A stretch of DNA of 6,255 nt, taken from Luteococcus sp043424415. Lineage in GTDB: Bacteria > Actinomycetota > Actinomycetes > Propionibacteriales > Propionibacteriaceae. Position numbers and translations under genes: made by a program. The stretch spans positions 1-6,255 of the forward strand of contig NZ_JBHWOO010000267.1 of the NCBI RefSeq assembly GCF_043424415.1, given 5' to 3'. The notes below the pieces were generated by a model. It saw only the letters and a list, made by a program, of their open reading frames with translations. It was not told where the DNA came from and searched no databases. Numbering within the stretch: position 1 is the stretch's first letter; each line of letters opens with the position of its first letter. Positions 1 to 4,665 of the stretch are shown piece after piece.

Positions 1-201
1 GACGAAGACACCGGCCATCACGGTCCCGACCGGACGGCGGCGCAGGAGCAGGATCGCCCAGGCCACGGCGCAGGCCAGCAGGAAGGGCCAGGCCACCGGG
101 ACAAGGCGGTTCGCCAGGTCCCCGTCGTGGCTGAGGACCCCGATGATCGAGAAGACCACCACGAGCACCATGTCGATCGCCAGCGCAACTTGCTTCGTCA
201 T
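1..201 (-). CDS. DUF3054-like small membrane protein (N-terminal part, cut by window edge)
   Basis: This reading frame runs leftward from an ATG at 201-199 and is open for 67 codons to the window edge. It was worked out directly from the reverse strand. The peptide begins MTKQVALAIDMVLVVVFSII and shows two hydrophobic stretches, at about residues 5-24 and 33-53, joined by a short polar loop containing SHDGD. An Arg cluster (RRR, 54-56) follows the second stretch and should sit on the cytoplasmic side. An early Asp in helix 1, a Gly-x-x-x-His pair near its end, and an AWPF motif opening helix 2 match my memory of DUF3054, an actinobacterial four-helix membrane family of unknown role with about 110-130 residues. 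The C-terminal half is missing. The gene is divergent from dop, and its ATG probably coincides with its transcript start. Family assignment is likely but not certain; no biochemical function can be given. Confidence 0.75.
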   Translation of the reverse strand, partial: MTKQVALAIDMVLVVVFSIIGVLSHDGDLANRLVPVAWPFLLACAVAWAILLLRRRPVGTVMAGVFV

Positions 202-207
202 GGGCCC

Positions 208-213
208 ACCCTA
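208..213 (-). promoter_or_regulatory. Predicted -10 of the DUF3054-type gene, leaderless
   Basis: On the minus strand TAGGGT (213 down to 208) fits the actinobacterial TANNNT -10 pattern and lies 6 bases before the ATG at 201. Transcription would therefore start at or beside the start codon. A weak GGTGG lies in the same place, so a very short conventional leader cannot be excluded. No clear -35 is visible; that zone overlaps the outer arm of the dyad at 225-234. Confidence 0.5.
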
Positions 214-224
214 TCGAGCACCCA

Positions 225-297
225 TCCACAAACCACCGTGAGAAGTGCCGATGGTGCAGCATCTGCACCATCGCCCGCCCACAGTGAGGTTTGTGGA
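225..297. repeat. Outer inverted repeat of a concentric dyad between divergent genes
   Basis: TCCACAAACC at 225-234 and GGTTTGTGGA at 288-297 are perfect 10-base inverted copies centred on base 261. This is exactly the centre of the inner palindrome at 249-273. The arms cover the expected -35 or upper spacer zones of both divergent promoters. The distance from base 261 to each start codon is nearly equal (60 and 62 bases). The arrangement suggests one shared control element for the DUF3054-type gene and dop. The arms also resemble DnaA boxes read inward (CCATCCACA and TCGTCCACA), which may be fortuitous. Confidence 0.7.
249..273. promoter_or_regulatory. Perfect 25-base palindrome, probable operator
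   Basis: CGATGGTGCAG at 249-259 and CTGCACCATCG at 263-273 are exact 11-base inverted arms around a CAT spacer. The site lies about 61 bases from the predicted transcript start on each side. That spacing is typical of an activator binding upstream of the polymerase, but repression by looping or cruciform formation is also possible. I do not recognise the motif as belonging to a named regulator. The dyad itself is read directly; its role as an operator is inferred. Confidence 0.6.
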
Positions 298-309
298 CGA
301 GGGGCCGGA

Positions 310-315
310 TACTGT
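310..315 (+). promoter_or_regulatory. Predicted -10 of dop, leaderless
   Basis: TACTGT at 310-315 fits TANNNT and lies 7 bases before the dop ATG at 323. No Shine-Dalgarno sequence precedes that ATG, which supports a leaderless transcript. No strong -35 hexamer is seen; the appropriate position overlaps the outer inverted-repeat arm at 288-297. Confidence 0.5.
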
Positions 316-322
316 CGCAGGC

Positions 323-1789
323 ATGAGCATCATGGGCCTCGAGACCGAGTACGGCGTGGTCGTCACGGGCCTCGCACCCGGCGAGGCGCAGCCCGACCCG
401 ATCAGCCTGTCCGAGGCGGTGATCGCGGCGGTGGATGCGGCCGGCACGAGCTTCTCCCTGGCCGACGAGCAGCCCCTGGTCGACGCTCGTGGCACGGTCC
501 TGCCGCGCCACATCGCCCACCCCGACCTGCTCACCGACCAGGTGACGGTCGCCAATCGCCTGCTGGCCAATGGTGGCCGCAGCTATGTGGACCACGCCCA
601 CCCCGAATGGTCCGGGCCCGAAGTCACCACCGCCACCGAGGCGCTGGTCTGGGACCGCGCCGGCGACCAGCTGCACACCGCCGCCGCCCGGGCCGCGAGC
701 CAGCGCACCGGCCTGGCGATCCACCTGGTGAAGAACACCACCGACAACAAGGGCCGCAGCTACGGCCGCCACGAGAACCACCTGCTGCCCCGGAGCCTTC
801 CCTTCGAGACCATCGTCGAGCAGTTCCCCGGTTTCCTGGCCAGCCGCGTCGTGGTCAACGGGGCCGGGCGGGTCGGGATCGGGGAGGCGGGGGAGCGGCC
901 CGGCTTCCAGACCAGCCAACGCGCCGACTTCTTCGAACGGCTCGTCGGGCTGGAGACGACCCTGCGTCGCCCGATCATCAACACCCGCGACGAACCCCAC
1001 GCCGACCGCGCCACCCACCGCCGCCTGCACGTCATCACCGGCGACGCCAACCTCTGCCACGTGGCGACCCTGGTCACGATCGGCTCGGCCTCCCTGGCCC
1101 TGCGCGCGATCACGGCCGGAGCCCGCCTGCCCCAGCCCGTCGATCCGGTGGCGGCGATGAGGGCGTGGAGCCACGACCCCAGCTGCACCGTGCGCCAGCC
1201 CTGCACCGACGGCACGGCCCGCACCGCCGTCGAGCTGCAGCAGCTGTGGGCCCACGCCACCGAGGAGCACCTCTCCAGCGAGGACGACGCCCTCGTGCAG
1301 CGCCACTGGCGGGGCATCCTCGACGACCTGGCCGTCGATCCGATGCGCTGTGCAGACCGGCTCGACTGGGTGGTGAAACTGCGCCTGCTGCAGGGCCTGT
1401 GCCAGCGCCACGGATTCGGCTGGGACGATCCGCGGCTGCAGGCCCTCGACCTGCGCTACGCCGACCTGACCGACGGACTGTTCGCCCGGCTGGAGTCCAG
1501 CGGTGCGGTCCAGACGATCGTCGACGACGGCGACGTCACCGCTGCGACCACCCGGCCGCCGGTCACCACACGCGCCTGGCTGCGCGGCACCCTGCTGGAA
1601 CGATTCGGCACCCACGTCGTCGCCGCCAGCTGGGACCGGATCGTCCTGGCCACCCCGCAAGGAGAACGGAGCCTGCAGCTGGTGCAACCCTTCGACGGCA
1701 CCGCGGCCCAGTGGCACGACCGGATCGCGTCCACCACCACCATCGACGAGCTGACCAGCCTGTTCGACTCGTTAGGCTGGCGGGCATGA
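323..1789 (+). CDS. dop: Dop, Pup deamidase/depupylase
   Basis: This cytoplasmic enzyme deamidates the C-terminal Gln of Pup to Glu, readying it for ligation by PafA, and hydrolyses Pup from tagged proteins. It has a glutamine-synthetase-like carboxylate-amine fold that uses ATP. The 488-residue product is close to the usual length of about 500. Visible motifs are GLETEYG (5-11, with metal-binding Glu 7 and Glu 9), YVDHAHPE (88-95, where Asp90 aligns with the catalytic Asp), GRHEN (148-152), RVGIGEAG (183-190), a Dop-typical NTRDEPHAD (220-228) and a conserved GDANL (240-244). The last three favour Dop over its paralogue PafA. Residues about 38-72 correspond to the Dop-specific loop. The start at 323 puts the conserved N-terminus at residue 1; a frame open from 245 would translate the operator. 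Oddities are Arg149, where relatives I recall have Ser or Cys, and a TTA codon at Leu484. Its stop overlaps the pup start as ATGA. Confidence 0.95.
   Translation: MSIMGLETEYGVVVTGLAPGEAQPDPISLSEAVIAAVDAAGTSFSLADEQPLVDARGTVLPRHIAHPDLLTDQVTVANRLLANGGRSYVDHAHPEWSGPEVTTATEALVWDRAGDQLHTAAARAASQRTGLAIHLVKNTTDNKGRSYGRHENHLLPRSLPFETIVEQFPGFLASRVVVNGAGRVGIGEAGERPGFQTSQRADFFERLVGLETTLRRPIINTRDEPHADRATHRRLHVITGDANLCHVATLVTIGSASLALRAITAGARLPQPVDPVAAMRAWSHDPSCTVRQPCTDGTARTAVELQQLWAHATEEHLSSEDDALVQRHWRGILDDLAVDPMRCADRLDWVVKLRLLQGLCQRHGFGWDDPRLQALDLRYADLTDGLFARLESSGAVQTIVDDGDVTAATTRPPVTTRAWLRGTLLERFGTHVVAASWDRIVLATPQGERSLQLVQPFDGTAAQWHDRIASTTTIDELTSLFDSLGWRA
1751..1778 (+). promoter_or_regulatory. Predicted internal promoter for pup inside dop
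   Basis: CTGACC at 1751-1756 resembles TTGACA in four of six bases. After a 16-base spacer, TAGGCT at 1773-1778 fits the TANNNT -10. The hexamer lies 7 bases before the pup ATG at 1786, so the transcript would be leaderless. The -10 uses dop codon 484, a TTA leucine codon that is otherwise absent from genes in this window as far as I can see. The promoter would allow Pup to be made independently of, and in excess over, Dop. Promoter activity is inferred. Confidence 0.5.
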
Positions 1790-1977
1790 GCGAGCAGCAA
1801 CGCATCCAGCGCCCCGGAAGCAGCGACGGCACCGATCCCGAGACCGGGCAGGTGCAGCAGCAGGGCGAACAGCGCACCGACGACGGTTTCGAGGCGCTGC
1901 TCGACGAGATCGACGGCGTGCTGGAGACCAATGCCGCCGAGTACGTGCACGGTTTCGTCCAGAAGGGTGGCCAGTGA
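1786..1977 (+). CDS. pup: Pup, prokaryotic ubiquitin-like protein
   Basis: Pup is the 63-residue protein tag that is covalently joined through its C-terminal residue to lysines of target proteins, sending them to the Mpa/ARC ATPase and proteasome. The diagnostic C-terminal half is present: an acidic helix with LLDEID (38-43) and VLETNAAEYV (45-54), then FVQKGGQ ending in Gln63. The terminal Gln means it needs deamidation by Dop, encoded just upstream. The N-terminal half is Gln-, Gly- and Asp-rich and likely disordered, as in the family. Lys60 is the only lysine, whereas the M. tuberculosis protein as I remember it has three. The ATG overlaps the dop stop (ATGA) and the TGA overlaps the tyrA GTG (GTGA). 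A frame running in phase from 127 into pup is spurious upstream of 1786. The gene probably also has its own promoter within dop. Confidence 0.96.
   Translation: MSEQQRIQRPGSSDGTDPETGQVQQQGEQRTDDGFEALLDEIDGVLETNAAEYVHGFVQKGGQ
1961..1966 (+). promoter_or_regulatory. Ribosome binding site for tyrA inside pup
   Basis: AGAAGG at 1961-1966 lies 7 bases before the GTG at 1974 and supports that codon as the tyrA start. It is formed by the codons of the conserved Gln-Lys-Gly stretch of Pup, so the site and the tag's C-terminus share the same DNA. It suggests that tyrA is translated by re-initiation or coupling after pup. Confidence 0.55.
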
Positions 1978-3086
1978 GCCCGGCCGCCGGTGGGCTCGAC
2001 GGCGGCGCAGACCTGGTTCCGGTGGAGGGGAGCCTCGGCCCGGTCGTGGTGATCGGGGCCGGACTGATCGGCGCCTCCATCGGCATGGCGCTGACCGCAG
2101 CCGGCGAGCAGGTACACCTGGTGGATGCCAGCAATGTGCACGCCGTCGTGGCCGCCGGCCTGGGCGCTGGTCTGGTGGACTACCCACAGACCGCGACGAT
2201 CCGGCTGGTGGTCGTCGCCACCCCGCCCAGTGCCGTGGTGCAGGAGGTGCTGGAGGCTCTGGAGCTCTCCCCGCGGGCCGTGGTGACCGACGTCGCCAGC
2301 GTGAAGGGGGCCGTGCTGGACAAGCTGCGCGCTTCCGGCGCCGACCTGTCGCGCTATGTCGGCTCGCATCCGATGGCGGGCTCGCAGCACGCCGGGCCGC
2401 TGACGGCCAGCGGTGAGCTGTTCGTCGACCGCACCTGGGTGGTCTGCCCGCGGGACGAGAACGACCCGGAGCATGTCGAGGTGGTGCGGCAACTGGCCGG
2501 CACCTGCGGCGCCCGCATCGTCGAGATGGCGGCTGACGACCATGACGAGGCCGTGGCCCAGGTGAGCCACGTGCCGCAGCTGATGAGCACGCTGACCGCC
2601 GGCAACCTGCGCGAGGTGCCCGAACCCCATCTGCAGCTGGCGGGCCAGGGAATCCGGGACGTGACGAGGATCGCGGGCAGTGATCCGGTGTTGTGGCGCC
2701 AGATCATCAGCGCCAATTCCGAGGCGGTGCGGGCCGAGCTGGACGGGATCCGTCGAGACCTGGACGAGCTGTTGAGCATCCTGGACGACCCGCCCCGGCT
2801 CGAGGAGTTCATGGCCCGCGGCCGGCAGGGCGCCAGGACCCTGCCGGGCAAGCACGGCGCCCTGCCCGTCGACTGGGAGCAGGTGGTCATCGAGATCCCC
2901 GACGCCCCCGGCGCCCTGGCGCGGCTCTTCGCCGACATTGGCGGCGAGGGCATCAACGTCGAGGACCTGGCAATCGAGCACGACAGCGAGCGCAAGGTTG
3001 GTTTCCTGGCGGTCGACGTCGCCCCCCGCGAGGCCGCCAGCCTGCGCGAGGCGATGGTCTCGCGCGGCTGGAGCCTGCGGCCCTGA
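1974..3086 (+). CDS. tyrA: Prephenate dehydrogenase with C-terminal ACT domain
   Basis: The enzyme converts prephenate to 4-hydroxyphenylpyruvate with NAD, the committed step of tyrosine synthesis in the cytoplasm. The 370-residue protein has an N-terminal Rossmann fold with VIGAGLIGASIG (26-37) and an acidic residue after the second strand (Asp51), which points to NAD rather than NADP. Next come TDVASVKG (105-112) and the signature SHPMAGSQHAGP (131-142), whose His132 matches the catalytic His of the family. DDHDEAVAQVSHVPQL (188-203) and RDVTRIAGSDPVLW (228-241) belong to the helical dimerisation domain. Residues about 302-370 form an ACT domain (VVIEIPDAPGALARLF), a usual site for tyrosine feedback control. 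There is no chorismate mutase domain. The GTG start overlaps the pup stop by 4 bases and has a good ribosome site; about 20 extra residues precede the Rossmann fold. Arogenate as substrate cannot be excluded. Confidence 0.92.
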   Translation: MSPAAGGLDGGADLVPVEGSLGPVVVIGAGLIGASIGMALTAAGEQVHLVDASNVHAVVAAGLGAGLVDYPQTATIRLVVVATPPSAVVQEVLEALELSPRAVVTDVASVKGAVLDKLRASGADLSRYVGSHPMAGSQHAGPLTASGELFVDRTWVVCPRDENDPEHVEVVRQLAGTCGARIVEMAADDHDEAVAQVSHVPQLMSTLTAGNLREVPEPHLQLAGQGIRDVTRIAGSDPVLWRQIISANSEAVRAELDGIRRDLDELLSILDDPPRLEEFMARGRQGARTLPGKHGALPVDWEQVVIEIPDAPGALARLFADIGGEGINVEDLAIEHDSERKVGFLAVDVAPREAASLREAMVSRGWSLRP

Positions 3087-3098
3087 ACCCTCAGGCCC
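3079..3098. terminator. Weak hairpin between convergent genes
   Basis: CCTGA at 3082-3086 and TCAGG at 3091-3095 form a perfect 5-bp stem with an ACCC loop. Past one C-C mismatch, GG at 3079-3080 can pair with CC at 3097-3098. It includes the tyrA stop codon and lies just before the end of the leftward gene, where a bidirectional terminator would be expected. There is no T-run on either strand, so the terminator role is weak. Confidence 0.25.
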
Positions 3099-3104
3099 TC
3101 GGGA

Positions 3105-3578
3105 TCACTCCTGCAGCAGCTTGGGCAGCTGGCGCTTGCGCAGCTCACCCAGCTCAGCCTCCTGGGAGGCGGCGCGCTCGATCAGTTCGTCGAGCTGGGA
3201 CTGGTCCAGGCGGGGGTCGTGCAGGTCGCGGAGGGCTTCGAAGCCGACGAGCTTGCCGTGGACGGCGAGCATCAGCGCCTCCAGCTCCACGACGTCTGAC
3301 AGCGGAGAGCGGGCGATGGCGCGCTCATTGGGCTTGAGGCGCGCCGCCTTCTCTCCCAGTCGGGAGCCGGCATCCTTCAGCGTGGAGACGGTGGAGCCGA
3401 CGCGCTCCATGATCTGTTCGAGGCTCTTCTGGTCCTCGCGGACCTGCTCGGCGATGCGTGCCACGGCGGCGCGCACCTCCGGGTCACCGTGGCCCTCGGC
3501 GACGCGGTCGAAGGCATCGACGCCGGCGGCGGACCCGGCGTGGTGGTCCTGCAGGTAGGTGGCGATCAGTTCGGTCAT
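3105..3578 (-). CDS. Conserved helical (ferritin-like) protein of unknown function
   Basis: The 157-residue product has no signal peptide or membrane segment and looks almost entirely alpha-helical. It opens with LIATYLQDHHAGSAAGVDAF (4-23), followed by long charged helices with regular hydrophobic spacing. A central SRLGEKAARLK segment and an LEALMLAVHGK helix come next, and the protein ends in a strongly charged helix (ELGELRKRQLPKLLQE). The order of helices and the early Asp-His-His near the N-terminus recall a widespread bacterial family annotated only as hypothetical, which I believe folds as a ferritin-like four-helix bundle. A full set of paired Glu-x-x-His di-iron ligands is not evident, so metal binding is unproven. 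The start is supported by a strong GAGGAG ribosome site six bases upstream. It converges on tyrA and lies downstream of the family-2 glycosyltransferase gene on the same strand, with a 168-bp gap. Function is unknown. Confidence 0.8.
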   Translation of the reverse strand: MTELIATYLQDHHAGSAAGVDAFDRVAEGHGDPEVRAAVARIAEQVREDQKSLEQIMERVGSTVSTLKDAGSRLGEKAARLKPNERAIARSPLSDVVELEALMLAVHGKLVGFEALRDLHDPRLDQSQLDELIERAASQEAELGELRKRQLPKLLQE

Positions 3579-3584
3579 GGGTGG

Positions 3585-3590
3585 CTCCTC
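3585..3590 (-). promoter_or_regulatory. Strong ribosome binding site of the 157-residue protein gene
   Basis: On the minus strand GAGGAG (3590 down to 3585) stands 6 bases before the ATG at 3578. It is the clearest Shine-Dalgarno in the window. It marks this gene as having a conventional 5' leader, unlike most of its neighbours. Confidence 0.75.
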
Positions 3591-3746
3591 TCATGGGGCC
3601 CCGCTGGGCTGACTGCCCGGTTGGGCTGCCCGGCGAGGCCTGTGTGGATGTTGCCGTCGCGACCTGGGGTCGCACCTCCACGCTAACCAGACGGGCCGGG
3701 AATCCTTTCCACCACAGGGGGTGGGCTGGCTACGCGCTCAGCGCAC
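3591..3746 (-). promoter_or_regulatory. Upstream region of the 157-residue protein gene
   Basis: This gap probably holds the promoter and leader of the gene starting at 3578. A TAGCGT on the minus strand (3685 down to 3680) fits TANNNT. The minus-strand text GGAAA, 18 bases, GTT could alternatively be an ECF-type stress promoter; neither has firm support. Within the predicted leader, GCGACC and GGTCGC (3659-3673) form a perfect 6-bp stem with a 3-base loop. GCGCTCAGCGC at 3734-3744, just past the glycosyltransferase stop, is a short palindrome that could help termination. No gene is seen here. Confidence 0.35.
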
Positions 3747-4601
3747 TCAGAACCGTGCCGTGGGCTGGTGGGTGGCCGCGACCTCGTCGACGGTGGGCTC
3801 ACGCAGCACGACGAGCTCGTCGCCGTCGATGCGCAACAGTCCCCGGGCGGCGAAGGCATCCAGCCAGCCCTCCATCGGCCAGCGTCCCCAGCGCTGGTGG
3901 AAGCGTCGGGCATTGGTGACGATGCTGGCGAAGTGGTGCAGCGGCGGGCGATGCACCGCATGGGCCTGGTGCAGCACGCGGGCCGGGCTCAGGAAGAAGT
4001 GCATCCCGGCATCGCGGCACCGGAAGGCGAAGTCGGTGTCCTCGCCGCCGTAGCCGCGGTAGTCCTCGTCGAAGCCGCCCACCCGCCAGAAGTCACCCGC
4101 CGTGATCGCGAAACCGAGCGACCAGAACATGTGCCAGTCCGCGCTGGGTCCGCTTCCAAGACCTTCACGGGACGGGTGGGGGATCGCCACCGATGACGGG
4201 TCACTTGGCGGCGCCCAGCCCGGTGGCAGGTAGCAGGGGGAGGCCATCACCAGGCGTCCCGGTCGGCAGTCGGCTGCCAGCGTGGCCACCGTTGTCGGCT
4301 CGGCCAGGCAGTCGACGTCGAGGAAGACCAGCACGTCCTCGTCCTGGGCGCGGGCCGCACGGGCGCTGGCATTGCGGCCAGCAGCCAGCGCCAGCCCCTC
4401 GGCCTCCAGATGTTGCGTCCGAACACCATCCGGGGGGAACTCCCAGGGCTCGGTGTCCTGGTTCACGAAAGTCACCACGACCTCGTCCCAGCCACGTCCG
4501 GCAGCCGCATCACACCCCTGGGTGTGTTGCAGTGAATCCGCTTGTCGCAGCAGGTGTTCGTCTCGATCGTGGGTGAGCACCAGCACGGATGTCGTCGGCA
4601 T
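3747..4601 (-). CDS. Family 2 glycosyltransferase (GT-A fold)
   Basis: This is a cytoplasmic, nucleotide-sugar-dependent inverting transferase. The 284-residue protein begins MPTTSVLVLTHDRDEHLLRQ, the usual GT2 first strand and helix. LAAGRNASARAARA (72-85) is the conserved stretch leading to the metal- and nucleotide-binding DVD motif (95-97, in VFLDVDCLAEP). SLGFAITAGDFWRVGGFDED (161-180) followed by YGGEDTDFAFR (184-194) is the acceptor region with the probable catalytic ED. That layout resembles the galactosyltransferase-like C-terminal domain found in some GT2 proteins. There are no membrane segments. The ATG at 4601 is preferred over the in-frame ATG at 4616 because GT2 domains start directly at the first strand and because a -10 hexamer overlaps the upstream codons. 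Sugar donor and acceptor cannot be told. It diverges from a second glycosyltransferase gene, which suggests a shared glycan. Confidence 0.88.
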   Translation of the reverse strand: MPTTSVLVLTHDRDEHLLRQADSLQHTQGCDAAAGRGWDEVVVTFVNQDTEPWEFPPDGVRTQHLEAEGLALAAGRNASARAARAQDEDVLVFLDVDCLAEPTTVATLAADCRPGRLVMASPCYLPPGWAPPSDPSSVAIPHPSREGLGSGPSADWHMFWSLGFAITAGDFWRVGGFDEDYRGYGGEDTDFAFRCRDAGMHFFLSPARVLHQAHAVHRPPLHHFASIVTNARRFHQRWGRWPMEGWLDAFAARGLLRIDGDELVVLREPTVDEVAATHQPTARF

Positions 4602-4607
4602 GATTCG

Positions 4608-4613
4608 AGAGTA
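4608..4613 (-). promoter_or_regulatory. Predicted -10 of the GT2 gene, leaderless
   Basis: On the minus strand TACTCT (4613 down to 4608) fits TANNNT and lies 6 bases before the ATG at 4601. No Shine-Dalgarno precedes the ATG. It shares the bases TA at 4612-4613 with the -10 of the opposite promoter, so both cannot be melted by separate polymerases at once. No clear -35 is seen. Confidence 0.5.
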
Positions 4614-4617
4614 CATT
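4612..4617 (+). promoter_or_regulatory. Predicted -10 of the GT4 transcript
   Basis: TACATT at 4612-4617 fits TANNNT and points rightward. A start of transcription 7 bases on would be at 4624, exactly the GTG of a 13-codon frame that overlaps the glycosyltransferase start. The -35 zone (about 4589-4594) lies within the opposite gene and matches consensus poorly. Confidence 0.45.
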
Positions 4618-4623
4618 CACCCT

Positions 4624-4665
4624 GTGACCCACATTCCCACCAGCGTGCCGAGGCCTCGACGATGA
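4624..4665 (+). CDS. Possible 13-residue leader peptide upstream of the GT-B glycosyltransferase
   Basis: A GTG at 4624 opens a 13-codon frame (THIPTSVPRPRR after the start residue) whose TGA overlaps the ATG of the next gene as ATGA. The GTG lies 6 bases after a TANNNT -10, so it would sit at the very 5' end of the mRNA. In actinobacteria a 5'-terminal GTG or ATG is efficient for initiation. The Pro/Arg-rich end could slow ribosomes and tune re-initiation at 4662. The frame itself is read directly; its expression is inference. It may be chance, since such short frames are common in GC-rich DNA. Confidence 0.35.
   Translation: MTHIPTSVPRPRR

Noticed and set aside
249..273. Palindrome as a rho-independent terminator
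   Set aside because: It lies between two divergent gene starts and has no T-run, so an operator is more sensible.
245..322. Upstream start for dop (26 extra residues)
   Set aside because: The extension would translate the palindrome and the -10 box, and the conserved Dop N-terminus begins at 323.
127..1785. Long open frame continuing in phase into pup
   Set aside because: It overlaps dop in another frame and encodes a low-complexity Arg/Pro/Gly-rich peptide typical of a GC-rich shadow. Only its tail from 1786 is a real protein (Pup).
323..1789. PafA ligase instead of Dop
   Set aside because: The NTRDEPHAD and RVGIGEAG stretches and the loop after the first helix match Dop. PafA lacks that loop and differs at these motifs.
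1563..2981. 472-codon open frame on the minus strand
   Set aside because: It is antisense to dop, pup and tyrA, whose family motifs are clear. Its peptide is His/Gln/Gly-rich without recognisable domains.
4542..4661. Upstream start for the GT-B glycosyltransferase
   Set aside because: The 40 extra residues overlap the GT2 gene and its promoter and lack family similarity. The fold begins at MRIGVL.
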